Shown here: piece by piece, positions 12,083 through 24,000 of the stretch
How the letters are laid out: each line of letters opens with the position of its first letter
Numbering within the stretch: position 1 is the first letter of the stretch
NCBI GenBank assembly: GCA_027886175.1
Contig: JAJNNQ010000075.1
Location: 34,936,501-35,000,500 of the forward strand
Source: Phylloscopus collybita
Taxonomy: Eukaryota > Chordata > Aves > Passeriformes > Phylloscopidae
Length of the DNA stretch: 64,000 nt
Direction: 5' to 3'
The notes under the pieces: generated by a model
Seen by the model: only the letters and a program-made list of their open reading frames with translations
Database searches by the model: none
What the model was told of the DNA's origin: nothing
Translations under genes and position numbers: made by a program

Positions 12083-13499
12083 TCCCCAAAATTTCAAAAT
12101 AAAACTGCTGTTATATAAGGCTTACAGGAATCTAAAAGCACTCAGTTGTTTGGGTTTTTTAAAATTGAAATCTAGAACTCAGATAGTACGGCATAGAGTT
12201 TTTTGAATTAGGTTTTTGTTAAAGATGTGACTCTAACAGCTGGGTAGTTAGTTGCTTTTAATCATATTATTCTCACAACTTGTGTCAGCATTGCCTAGAG
12301 CCATAGAAAGCTGCTGAGTATTGTAGAGTTTCTAGTAAACAAAAATCACTGTAAACTGTGAACAAAGCTACACCAATGCAGATTTAGACAAAAGGAAATG
12401 GCCAAGGGTAAACTCCAGCTTACCCCCTGGTCTGCAAATTAGAGAGGGAAATCGATGCAACATTGCAGTGGGCACCACAGATGGGCAGAAGTAAATGTGA
12501 TTTACAGAAGCAAAGGTAAGTGAAGGTGGGGGGAATGTGGTAGCAGAGAAGATGAGGAGGCCAGATCCCAGCTGCTGTGTAACCATGGGCAACTACATGG
12601 ACTCACAGGGAATTTTAAAGGTGCCAGCACAACAGTCTTTGGGGTCTGCCAAAGAGCCAGATGCTGGTGCAGAGTGAACATTTTAGACTGTTTGCCATAC
12701 TGTTTTCAGAATTCTACCTGATCGTCTTCCCATCTCCTTTGGAAAACCCAGTGGTATGTTAATTATCAACTTCATAGAAGAAAAAATATCCACAGTAAGC
12801 TTAATGACTTTACAGAACTTTTGCTTAAATGCAAAACAAAACAAAAAAAAGGACACTGTTAGAGTGTGTTAAAATTCATGGGCAATGTATAATATTCATG
12901 GCCTCTTTGATTAAAAATGAAATTCCTTCTTTCTGTAACACCCAGGGATTTTCATTAAAGCAAAATGAAGATCTTAACTGCAGCTACTAAAAGCAGCAGC
13001 TGGCGCTGAAACTGGTGGAGCTATACAGCCTGTGACGTGTTCTTTCCGTACTTCTCACCTCCAGTGAGGAACACACATCTTCCCCATCTTCCTTTCTTCT
13101 GAAAACCCTCTGACCACTGGAGAAATATGAGAGTTCTGTAATAATTTGTGGTCAAGTAGTTCTGATGAGAAGGGTAAACTGAAGGTATAGATTTGCAATT
13201 GGTAGATGCCTGTCTGTTGATTAGATATAACTGTGTTTTTATTTCCTTCTCTCCTCCAGAGGATATAAAAGCAGTCACCTGTCAACCCAATGCAGCAATG
13301 AAATTCAGCAGCCTATTGTCCCAATCACTGCTTTCAATCACTCTAAACGGTCTCCAGAGACAATCATTATTATAGGACATGTTCCTAAGAGTAGATAAAT
13401 GGAGCTCAACCTGCCAGCCTGCATAGGGAAAGATGGACAGTCTTGGCCAAAAATATGAAAGGGCCTGGAGCTTTATTGACATTTACATCAAAAATAGTT
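12083..13499. other. Non-coding, mostly unique DNA
   Basis: No exon or RNA gene supported. Frames are below 90 codons. No dispersed repeat was recognised after the LTR ends. Confidence 0.55.
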
Positions 13500-14465
13500 A
13501 GCAATGAAAGCAGCTGTTGTGGAGAGCTTTCACCACAACGTGTTTGGAATATGCTGTGAATTGAAATACAGACCTCCTGACAAGCAATTTACCTTCTGTC
13601 ATTCTCCATGTGCTTGCAGCATTACTGGGTACTTGCTGTGATAGCCCACTTAAAGCTGCACATGTGTACAGTTTGGATGAAAGATTAACTGCAATTTGAG
13701 GCAGGAAGTAACGAATTGTGGAGTGTCATTCATAATGGCCGACATTGTCATCTGCAGGGTGACACCACAGCAAGAAGGTGCCTCTGTTGTGATGAGTTTA
13801 TAGATTCAGATGTCATTCATCCTAATGAAGATCTGCCTACAGTTCTAATAAGCAGAGTGTGAGACAGCTCAGGATTATAAGCATTAATCTGCCTTGTTTG
13901 TTGACATTAACATGATGACTAAAATGCCATTATGCAAGAAATTCTTTCGAAAGCTATTAAAAAGGGGCAATCTTAAAAGGAGTATTACAGCCCAGAACAA
14001 AATATGTGCCAGGAGTTAATTTGCATGTTTACTCTTTTTATTTTCTACGCTGTATTGATTTTTTTTTTCTCCTCTAAATAACTTAGGCTGCATAAAAGTT
14101 TTTGGTATTTCATAAGCATAGTACCACTTGCTGTAGCTGAAATACAGCCCACATGCCAATTTCCCCTAATGCAAAACGTAAATCCATTAACCCCTGGCGC
14201 TGATGGCAGATTATATCAAATACAAATAACAGTGCAATAAATATTTAGCTGATATCTTGTGAAAATAACAAACCCAAATCATGGCAAGCACACTTAAAAG
14301 GAAGACTTATGATAATAATTAATTTAAATAATTGACCTAATATATGGGTAGATTGGATTTTCTTTTCAGGCACGGAAATAAGCCGTTTCAAACTGATGTG
14401 GTGCTCTTGACTATGGGGGTCAATGGAGAACTGCCAAGGCTGATTTTTCCAAAGACATCAAGACT
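13500..14465. promoter_or_regulatory. Candidate conserved non-coding element cluster
   Basis: This stretch has no long homopolymers beyond one T run and no retroelement motif. It is dense in homeodomain-like TAAT/ATTA cores, for example GATAATAATTAATTTAAATA at 14310-14329 and GCATTAATCTGCC at 13883. It also has octamer-like ATTTGCAT (14020-14027) and several near-palindromic words. Such composition is typical of vertebrate developmental enhancers. The call is inference from composition; no alignment was available. Confidence 0.35.
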
Positions 14466-16088
14466 CTTACAAGTCATTATCAACTGGAATTGAAATAAAT
14501 CTGTGTGTAAATCTCTGTTTAAAGAAGGCTAGAAAAAGGATATTAAGGATTTTGATCTTTATCCCTGCAGAAGTGGATGACATAGATAAAAATGGATGTA
14601 TGCCTCTCTTCTCAACTAAGCTTAAATGAAAACTGTATTCACTAGTAAAATCCAGAGAGCAATCTAGATATGGCATAAGATATTTTCTTTCTGGCTGCAC
14701 CTAAGAGACCCAGGGAACAAGTTTTAAAGGACAATGATGCAGATGGGGGACCTCTTTGCATTTAGAGATGCTTCAGCATTTTTTTCTTTACACCTAGTTC
14801 TTAAAATCAACTTGAAAATTCTTATTTTTTAATATATGTAAGATACAAGCCTAAGTTATTTAGAGGAGAAAAAAAATCAATACAGCCTAGAAAATAAAAA
14901 GAACGTATATATTTTTGCTGTCTGGATGTGGAACAAATTACACTCAGCAGCAGGAGATTTGGATTGGGGATAGGTTAGTAAAAGATCTTATTAAAAGGTT
15001 AATCGAAATCTAGTGGCAGGTGTTACCCTTGTAATATGTCGGTGGAGGGTAAGGCGAAAGATTTATCTTGACATTTGTTTGCCCATATATCAATGGATAC
15101 AGGTGAAGCAATTTAAAAACAAGGAGGATCTGGGAGACACGCTGTGGGCCAAGGAAACCATGGACTGCATCTTCTCAGTCTTTTCTATCTTTGTGAAAGG
15201 GACAACACCAAATAGTCATAATTATCTAATAATAACAACTAAATAATATAATTATGACTATAATAATAATAGTCATAAACTACCAGAGTTTAACAAGAGA
15301 AGGGTGCAAAGTAAATCCATGTTATGTGTGGGACCACTGGAGGCTGCTTCTAATGAGAGCTGGGCTGTGGGATCCTTGTTGCAATTCTGTGAGTTAGTGA
15401 GTGAAAACTACATGCAACAGCATGGATTTTCATTTTCCCTTTGTACAAGGGTGCTTTTTTGCTAATGAGTCAGGACAGCCTTAGAAAGGTCCTTTTGTTA
15501 CACTAATCTAAGCACATCTAAACTGGAAACTACAACTACCTAAGGGTGCATTTATTCCATAGGAGATCTAGCTTCCTTCAGTAGGCAAAAGAAGTTTCTG
15601 TTTAAGGTGAAGGATAAACTGCCCATTTGTGGTTTATATTTTTTGGCCTGCAGGTCAAGTCCAGTATGACATCTAAAAATGACAGAGACTTTCAGGTAGG
15701 AAAGTCACTGGACTCCAAATGCAGTAAGTGAGATGAGTCAGAAGTCTTGTACAGGGGCTTAAAAGGGACACAGCTCAAAGAAAGGAGCTGAGAGAAGTCG
15801 TGGTGCAACATTTTAAGCCCAGACAACCAAGGGAACGCCACAATGGAAATAATCCTAAGCACCAGGTTACAGAGGTCTCTAATGAAAGCAGGGATCTGGT
15901 CTCTTTCAAACAGTCAAACTGAGCACAGGTTTATTAAATGACAGGATCTGGAGAAAGTGGCACTTCCTTTCTCCCCTGTTTCTGGGGCAGAGTAGAAGCT
16001 GGCAAGTGTGAGGCTCAGGTACATCACACTTCCCTCATTTGACAGATCCCTAAATTCTCCTTCTTAATATTTCCAAACAGGATGGGAC
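14466..16088. other. Non-coding DNA with an AT-rich hairpin
   Basis: No gene recognised. A perfect 14-bp inverted repeat lies at 15212-15261. The final part (about 15700-16080) is less AT-rich but has no identifiable element. Confidence 0.5.
15212..15261. repeat. 14-bp inverted repeat with 22-nt loop
   Basis: The left arm ATAGTCATAATTAT (15212-15225) is the exact reverse complement of the right arm ATAATTATGACTAT (15248-15261). A third half-copy, TAGTCATA, follows at 15270-15277. It may be cruciform-forming AT-rich DNA or the relic of a small palindromic element. Confidence 0.85.
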
Positions 16089-16555
16089 TGCCGGGAGACG
16101 TTCCTCAAGGTTTTATTGTAACATCAGCCTCAATATAGGGTGAGAAAATTTAAAGATGGCAACAGCTCATTTCTCACCAACAGCAGCCAAAACTCTCTGT
16201 GTTACAAGGCCTTTAAAAAGTTTTCTAACCAATAGCAAATTGTTAAGAGCTTATAGACATCTGCATAAACCAATCATTAAAACTACACATATACCTTGTA
16301 TCTAACAGTAGGTGCTTGTTTCATATTTCTTATTACTCAGAAACTTTTCATACTCTTCTATAAACAAAGCAGAGAGCCTCATTGCTAAACTTTTCTAGTA
16401 TCTTGCTTAACATATTTTTCTACTTGCTAAGGCCTAACTCTACACAGCACAAAAAACAGTCTTATTGTTCTGTGTTCTTATTCTTGTATCCTTTTAACTT
16501 TAGGCCTACATCTGCACTGCTATGAGAGTTTTCTTCTCTTTTTCTATTTCCCACA
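16089..16555 (-). mobile_element. Endogenous retrovirus-type LTR, reverse strand (about 467 bp)
   Basis: On the minus strand it starts TGTGGGAAATAG at 16555 and ends CTCCCGGCA at 16089, giving TG...CA termini. A minus-strand AATAAA lies at 16112-16117, near the 3' end. CCAAT-type motifs (ATTGG on the minus strand) lie upstream. The purine-rich start and the body resemble an LTR I recall as common in songbirds; I do not name it. A polypurine tract directly precedes the 5' end (16556-16564), as expected for a 3' LTR, but no recognisable retroviral genes follow. No 5-bp target duplication was found. Confidence 0.65.
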
Positions 16556-16564
16556 CCCCTCTTT
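16556..16564 (-). other. Polypurine tract-like sequence next to LTR
   Basis: The minus strand reads AAAGAGGGG immediately before the TGTGGG start of the LTR. This is the position and composition of a retroviral plus-strand primer site. It suggests the LTR was the 3' LTR of a provirus whose body has been lost or decayed to the right. Confidence 0.5.
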
Positions 16565-17338
16565 GTTGGTCGGGATTTTTGGTGCAGATTCCTCCAGTCT
16601 TGTTATGCATGCTTGGGCTTTTTCTCAGCAGGTGAGAACACCATTTCAAATGAAAGGGCTGTGCTGAATAGGCTGAGCTGCCAGGCTCAAAGCTCCCTTG
16701 TGCTAGGGACTAGCAGCAGGGCAATGGGGAGAGCCTAGGGAAGAGACAGGGGCTGGCCCCTTTCTGCCCCTCATAGTCTAGGTGGGCTACATGCTGAAGA
16801 GTCTGGGCTACACTCACACAGAGGCATCCAGTGCTGCTCCTTGCCTTCTCCATCCCTGTGCAGTGTGACTCCCCTGGCAGCACTGCCAGGCAGTCCCCAC
16901 TGGCTGTTTCAGCGGGTTGGGACTTCTGGTTCAGCCAGCATAACTCCCTGACATATTTCTGACTAGAGATATGCTCGGTCCCGAGGGGCATGTACCTCGG
17001 AGAGCAGCTGCTTGCTGCTCGTCCTACCCCCTGCACCAGCTGCACATCTCCAGAGCACCAGATGCACACAGGAGCTCTCATGGTGTCTATGCAGTGATCT
17101 GAACATTTTCAGTACTGAACCATTTTCCTATTCTATTTGAACAGGACTACTATTCATTTCTTAAGCCTGTGTCAAGCTGATGAGGATGGCCCACCGCTAC
17201 AATTTCAAGTCCCCCTGAGAGAATGTCCCTCTTGCAAAACACTGAGCTCCTCCATGGTGGCTACTTGGCTGTTCAGTCTCCTAGATGTAAGAGTGAAATA
17301 CCAGTTGTAAGGGCACTTCTAGATCTTTTGAAAACTAT
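16565..17338. other. Non-coding, GC-richer interval between LTR and CR1
   Basis: The part at 16680-17090 is clearly GC-richer than its surroundings. It has one 123-codon minus-strand frame (16710-17081) with no recognisable domain. It could be decayed provirus interior, but no gag, pol or env motif is visible. A short phrase near 16690, GCTCCCTTGTGCTAGG, resembles the ancient repeat at 20960-21037. Confidence 0.4.
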
Positions 17339-17784
17339 CTCATAGAATTTTTAGGGTTGGAAGGGACCTCTGGAGATCATTTCATCCAAGCCTCTACTGA
17401 AGCAGGGTCACCCACAGCAGATGACAGAGGAATGCCTCCAAGTGGGATTTGAATGTCTCTGGAGAGACATGACCACATCTCCACAACCTCCCTGGGCAGC
17501 CTGCTCCAGTCCTCTGCCACCCTCAGTGTAAAGAAGTTCTCCCCACTGAAATGGAGCTTCTCATGATTTAGTTTATTGCCTTTGCTCCCTGTCCTGTCAC
17601 TGGGCACCACTGAAGAGAGTCTGGTACCATCCTCTTCACAACCACCTTTGAAATATTCGTAGGCAGTGATGAGATCCTCTCTCAGTCTTCTCCTCTCTAG
17701 ACTAAACAGGCCCTTCTCCCTCAGTCTTTCCTCACAAGAGAGATGCTGCAGACCCCTAATCACCTTTGTGGCCCTCCCCTCCAT
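17339..17784 (-). mobile_element. CR1 LINE, 5'-truncated copy, reverse strand
   Basis: The minus strand encodes the C-terminal end of CR1 ORF2: LFSLERRRLREDLI followed further on by NFFTLRVAEDWSRLPREVVE. A 135-codon frame (17377-17784) is still open. The 3' end at 17339 shows the typical CR1 tail on the complementary strand (CATAGAAT, then GGGTTGGAAGGGACCTCTGG). The 5' end is cut within ORF2, as in nearly all CR1 insertions. CR1 is the main avian LINE and moves by target-primed reverse transcription; this copy lacks endonuclease and most of the reverse transcriptase, so it is dead. Confidence 0.93.
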
Positions 17785-18224
17785 GTAATCTCAATCATGT
17801 GGCCATGAGAGTTAATCTGGCCCATGGAAACCCTGCTTAGGCTGCCTGTGAACTGATGTGTGGGTGCATGTCCTCTGTGCAGGGGAGGTGCTTTGGGGCA
17901 CACTGTATTTTGCCCAGCCTCTGTACACAGATAGCCTTTGGGGGTGGGTGTGTGTGATGAAAGAGGCTCTGGGATGGCAAGGCAGAGAAGATGAAACCCC
18001 CTGAATCTCACCCAGATAGAGCCAGCTCGCTCTGGGAAAACTGCCTGGGTGTCACAGGCTGGGCAAAGGCTTGCTGAGTCCAGGCTGGCTCTGGGAGTCC
18101 AGCTACATCCCTTCACTAAACAGCAGGCACAGTACAAATCCAACAGAGTCACAGGATCTCAATTCAGTTCAGTATTCTATCTCTAGATTCAAAAGACACA
18201 AATATTTTCAGAACCACATGTTGG

Positions 18225-18226
<2 letters not shown>
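17785..18226. other. Non-coding, moderately GC-rich DNA
   Basis: No exon or repeat recognised between the CR1 copy and the poly(T) run. A 130-codon minus-strand frame partly overlaps the CR1 edge and has no domain. Confidence 0.5.

Positions 18227-18271
<45 letters not shown>
18227..18271 (+). repeat. (T)45 homopolymer
   Basis: An uninterrupted run of 45 T, the longest homopolymer in the window. It could be the poly(A) tail of a reverse-strand retroposition lying to the right, but no source element or flanking target duplication was identified. Its length is likely to vary between individuals and between sequencing reads. Confidence 0.95.
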
Positions 18272-18273
<2 letters not shown>

Positions 18274-19171
18274 TTTATCACATATTTGTAATCAAAAAAG
18301 CTTTTGAAGTGTGTATGCACTTAACATTTGTTTGTTTATTTGTTTCCAAGGAACAAAAATAAACATTCCAACATTCCCAAAACAGCTGAGATTTGGGATG
18401 AAATGCTTCTTTTCTGGGAAAAAGTGAGTGACATGTTTTTATTTACTGATAGAATCTAGCTGTCCACAAATGTCCACAAGTTTTAGGTTTAGAAGAACTG
18501 GGTCTGCGAGTATTCTCATCACACTCTTAATTCTGGACTCTGAGAGAAAAAACATAACTGATTTATGAGACACTTCTAGAAATGTGAGTTGATTATTGGG
18601 AGCTAACTACAGACTTTGGCATAAATTTCCCACAGATCAGTCGACTTAGGAGGTGTGAACAGGTTAATAATATCCAAATTATTGATTACATTCCATATTT
18701 TAAAAAAGACAGTGGAATATTTTTACAAGACAAAGAAAAATGATAGCTGAAAATATGAGGAGAATTTGAAGGAGAGATTTTAAAAAAATACCTGAGCAGG
18801 GATTTTTTTAAAAAATAAAAGAAGATAAAATACCAAAGTATATGTCTTTGAACAGATCCATAGTACTTTTAACTGAGAGTTTAATCTGTTTTGAATTGAT
18901 GCACTGAATAAAAACAATGCCTTTTCTAAGCAAATCCTGATGTATTTGTCACAGAACTTGGCAAAATTTCCATCAGATCACTTGTGTCTTTAATTAAGCC
19001 TTGTGCTGGGAAGAAGCTGACTGTGACTTAAAGGGTCAAGATGGAGCATTTTATTTTTAAGAGACAAAAAATAGTGGGTCATTGAACTGCTGGGTATGTG
19101 TTCAGAAGGCAGGAGTATTTGACTTCCTATGAAGTTTCTATTTGGATCTAGGAGTACATCAGGTAGGGTTA
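18272..19171. other. Non-coding, mostly unique AT-rich DNA
   Basis: No exon, RNA gene or repeat recognised. Confidence 0.5.
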
Positions 19172-19241
19172 AGGGAGGGATGTTTAACCAGATGACCTCC
19201 AGGAGTTCCTTCCAACCTCAACCATTCTGTGGGTCTGTGAG
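19172..19241 (+). mobile_element. CR1 LINE 3' tail fragment
   Basis: It contains AGATGACCTCCAGGAGTTCC then TTCCAACCTCAACCATTCTG and an imperfect (TTCTGTGG)-type end, the untranslated tail and terminal repeat of avian CR1. Only about 70 bp is recognisable; the coding part is absent. Confidence 0.8.
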
Positions 19242-20959
19242 CCTTTGAAGTAAACAAGAAAATTCTCCTGGTGAGCAGACTGATCTGACAGAAATTCTGC
19301 AAGGGCTTTCAGTCTCTACTTTAATTTTTTCACATCAGAGTAAAGTACTGGCCTCAATAATGTCAGGGAAGAAAACCAAAACTAAAGGTTTGAAAATTGT
19401 TTATTTTCCCACAAGTATTAGGAGGATCAGCCAAATGAATACACTGGAGGATTTTTTTTTCTCTTTTCAGACTGCATTAACTTTCAGCCAGATCTATGTT
19501 GGATTATTTCTAGCTCAGAAGCTGGACCTACTTTTGCCTCCTCTAACACTGTCATTAAACAGTAACACTATCTGGCAGCAACAAACAGCACAAAATAAGT
19601 CTAAGATTATCCAACAGCACACACAGCTGAGAACATTCAAAACCAGCTGGCAAATGTTTGGAGTTACTCCAGATTCTCATAGTTGTCTTCCTTAATGCAG
19701 GCAAAGGTAACAAATGTGTGAGAGGGGCCAAAGACCTCTGGTTTGGTCCCATGCTGTGCTTTAGCCATCAACTCAGAATATCCTGTGGTTCTATGAAACC
19801 GATTATTGGGTTAGCTTTGCTAACAAGGACACACATCAATATTTTTTCCTCAAACCCCTTGAATTCTGTGGAATTTCAGCAAATGGTAGAACAAAGTTTA
19901 AAAAAACCAACATTGATGAGTGACAGAAAGGAAACGTTCTTCCCATGTATCTTATCGAAACCTTGCAGACTGGTTGTGTGTGAGTTTTCTTCATTCTGCC
20001 CAAAGGACCACACAAAACCAGCCCTCCAAAACTGAAGTCTTGGCTTATTGCCATGAGAAAAATCCAGACTCAGAAAAACAAGTCCTTGAGCAAAGGACTT
20101 GTCTCTTTCATACAGCTCTTGCAGGAGAAGGAAAGACTTCAGGCAGGCATTGCCTGACACTAAAACCTGTTTCTCTGCCTTGTGGTAAATCTGTGCTTAA
20201 TGCACAGATGTGGATGTCCCCATGCCTCCCTCTCACTTGAGACTGCTCATTGCTTGGAGCTGCAGTTCAATTCAGCAAATAGACAAAAGGCTGGACTGCC
20301 CCAAACACACCAAGGTCGGGCAGTCCCTGCTCTGTAGTACACTTGGCAGCAGCTGGCTGCTCCACATGACACTGGTAGAAGAAAAATCGTGAATGGTGTA
20401 TTATTATGTATTTCTACTATTTCTAATTGTCTTCAAAGGGAGGCATATTTTTGAGATCAAGCACAGCTGCTTCTCCCCCATCTCCCCAGCCTTACCAAGT
20501 TCCTCCCACAGACTTGGGAGAAGCAGGAATCACATACCCAGTGAAATATTGAGGTTGTCAGGTACTGTGAGCTTCTGCCCTTTGGCCAGTATATTTTCTC
20601 TGTGAGTAGGTAGATGTGAACATAATTTTCTGGCTCTCAGAGCTCTAAAGAGCAGAGTTAAACTGTTCCCTTGGTTAGGGAGGTCTTGCTGCTCTGAAAG
20701 GAGGTGTTCTGTTCAGCCAGGCCACAGGGCTTTGTGGAGACCATCTGTGTCCCTTTGTGAGGACAATTTGGACAAAAGCTGCTGATTTCTGTGGGGGTAA
20801 CACCCCACTAGGAGTCATGGGGGAAAAAAAGGGAACTCAGCTTCTTTCAGTATGCACCTTCTCTGGACTCTAAGTGTGATCAAGAGCCTTAGCATCTCCA
20901 CTGGCAAGGGCTCTGAGAGGAGCTCTTCGTTGCAAGACAGAGCAAAAGATAATCTATTG
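19242..20959. other. Non-coding, mostly unique DNA
   Basis: No gene supported. Frames up to 125 codons (19658-20035) lie among overlapping frames on both strands and show no domain. Confidence 0.5.
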
Positions 20960-21037
20960 CTTAATATTCATATTATGGCAGGACCCAGGAGCCTAAGTCA
21001 GCCTCAGGGCTCCCTTGTGCTAACCTTCATTCAAACG
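20960..21037 (+). mobile_element. Ancient amniote SINE-like dispersed repeat fragment
   Basis: The order of TTAATATTCATATTATGGCA, GGACCCAGGAGCCTAAGTCA and GGGCTCCCTTGTGCTA follows a dispersed repeat I recall from reptile and bird genomes. Its consensus reads roughly GTATTATGGTAGCRCC, then AGGAGCCCCAGTCA, then TTGTGCTAGGCACTGTACA. I am unsure of the family name. The fragment is heavily diverged after GTGCTA. Confidence 0.5.
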
Positions 21038-24000
21038 TTCTTTGTCCTTTATCCTATTTACCTGTTAAAAGGTCTTCTCTCCTGTTTTTAGCTTTGTACA
21101 ACTTTGTTTGATTTTTTTCCTTTCTTTCTCAGGGGCTTGTCACCTCTTTCTTTGTCTTGTTTCCGAAAATCAGTAGAGAAAACAGAAAAAAATTTAATGT
21201 AATGTGTTTCCTGGATTTTATGTGGTGACTAAGTTACAAAGAACGCCCCCTGCTAGGGAAAATTTCCTTTGAGACCTTCCTTTTATTGTAATATGAATGG
21301 TTTGAATGAACAGTGATTTTAGTTTCTTTTTAAAGGCATTTTCTGAATAAACAATTTTAGTTGGAAATATTTGCTTGACTCCCTTATGACATTGAGAGTA
21401 TTTGTTGCAAAACTTACCATCTGAACTATTTAATAACTTATTATTCTGTTTTGCAAACTTATCCTCATTCTGATGTTGTAATTTGGCTATCTCCGTGGAC
21501 AGCTGAGGGCTGCTTCATTGCAGGTATGAATTGCCCCAAGTCTGAGTAAGGAACTGGAGGTGACAAAATTGCAGGGTGAGAGGGCTAGTTATAAATGTGG
21601 CTGAGACATCCAAGGAAACATTTCCAGGCTTTCATTCCAAGGTACTGATGTGCAGACTGAAAAAAGACCTGAGCGCAGTGGAACCAGCCAGCTTCACTGT
21701 GCTCCAATTTGATTATTGCTATAAATTGTCAAGTCTTTAGGAAGAAAACTGTAAGTTAAGCACTGCTGAAGGAACAGCTGACAGTCTGTACTGTCCATTA
21801 CAGAGTCACGGCTGAGGAGCTGCAGATCCTTGTTTGCACGCAGTGACACAGAGGTGGCACTGCAATGCCCCCTTCCATACTGGGCCCCCTCCTGCTCTGG
21901 GGTCAGAGTTTGCTGCTGTTTGATGAGTTGAGCAAACAGATTGAGCAGCAGCTCTGGATGGCAGGGAGCCACGAGGGACCCACTCTCTGCAAGAACTGAC
22001 CCAGTGAGTGCTGGAGGGCTGGGGAAACCCTTGAGATGAACCCACCAAAAGATTGACTTCTTGGCTGCATCATTCTTCTCCCCCTCAATCTTGTCCTGTC
22101 CCACTACCTGTGCCCTCTTGTTTTAGACCAGGCAGAGCCTGGATCCAGGCACTAATGGCAGCAAAGGGGGTAGGGCAGGATCTGGGTTTCAAAGTTAAGC
22201 TCTGAGATAAGGGAATCTCTGGTCACTTGAGCAAACAAACCTTGGATGAGTAAGGAAAGTTGTGGGGAAAACGAATGAATAAATAAACAGATAAAGTGCC
22301 TGTGTGAAGTTTTAAATAGAGTCAGCTGCTCCATTAAAACAGGAAGCCTTTAAAATATGAGGAGAAAGAGGCATTTGTTTTCGGTATGCAGAAAAAAGAG
22401 CCTTGACACTTTTATTTCCACTCCCAGTGCACATGAGAGTAGGAGCAGGTTTCTGCTCTAACGAGGCCAGGGAGACAGGGGTCAAGCTTGAAGCTTGAGC
22501 AAGTCCCTGTGGATGGAGGGTAGAGCTGTGTGTGTGTTAAGATGAAGGCTGAATCAAGCCTCAGCACTACTGAGATCATTCCATTTTCTCTCCTTCCCAC
22601 TTGCTTATTATTTTTTCCTAATTAACTTTTCTTGAACAGAAATACTTTTAAGCAGCAGGACTGGCTATAAATAGCTCTGAGTGATCAGTTAGAAGGAGTA
22701 TGGAAAAGGAGAGGTATCTGCGTTTATCTGCTTTTGCATTTCACTGATCTGTGTCAAGTTCAAGTTCAGTGTTTCCCAGTTTCTCATTCATATAATAGAA
22801 GGGAGTCCTCACTTAAAGGTAATTTAAATATCTTCTTGACATAGACTTGATATAAACATATAGATATGCCATTTATGATATGAAATGGCATATTTTTCTG
22901 CTTGTTTATTTATTCACAAGATGAGTAAATAAAACTTAAATTGTAAAATGTACTGCAATAAGAGACCCCTAAGAATCTCTTCAACAATATTTGCAAGTGT
23001 TTCCTTGTGAAGAAAAGTTTATGAAATGTGTTTAAATATTTATGGAATGTTAAAAATGAGGCATTAATTGGCAAACAACTTAATTAAAATGCTTTCTCAA
23101 GTAATTAGGAGCAAATACCTTCCTCTCTATTTTGCATACCATTTGTCTTATTCTCTGTTTGATAAAGCCTGCCTGTCAGTCAAACTTTGCTGCAGGTAAT
23201 TTTTTTAGCTCTGTGGGGAAAATCTTCAAAAATTACATCTGAATTTAAAATATTTTTATTATCATTTTTTGTCTAACAAATTCTCCTTTTTACTTCATCT
23301 CCTATATGTCCCAGTAAAGCATCATCCTGGGAATTTAGGGCCTGAAGATGAAATTCTGCATCAAGGCATTACTGAGTTTCCAAAAATGCTCTCCTGAGAA
23401 CAAACTGAATCAATCTAGAATCAACAAACAGTGCAGTTAATTAATGAGTACACCATAAGGGAGCTTTTTTAAACAATGTTGACTGCTGCTGCCTCAGGAC
23501 CAATAGCACCAGAAGTTATTGCTGGTTTCAAAGAAGTGATTCTTAGGGTTCCCCCAAGGCACCTTTTGCTTACATTAGCTATTTACTACAACTTTTCCTC
23601 TTATTTGCACCCTAGGGAAAATATACTTATTTGCTAAATTACTTTTTAAGTGATGCTTCTTCATGCCAGTAGCCTGAGGTATATGAGGGAAGATGCTGCA
23701 GCATAAATAATGGCAGAAACTGAGCTGCTTTAAAGCAAAGTGCAAAGAAAACCTCTGAGCTGGACACCATCCAAGCAGTGCTTCCAAGCCAAGCTGAACC
23801 TGGAGGGCGGGTGAGAGCCCCAGGGGCCAGCTGCACACCCAGCCAGCTGTGTGTCACCAGGGGTCACAAAACCACTGAAGTCCCCACAGGGAGCAGCCCT
23901 GCAGAACACTTTGGAGAATCAGGATGGAGTAATGGAGAAACTCCCCCAGATTTCCAGACACCACAAACCAGAGAAGCTGAATCAGTCCTAGGAGAGGGAT

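Noticed and set aside
21694..22104. 136-codon minus-strand frame
   Set aside because: It reads smoothly but matches no family I know, and two other minus-strand frames overlap it; left unannotated.
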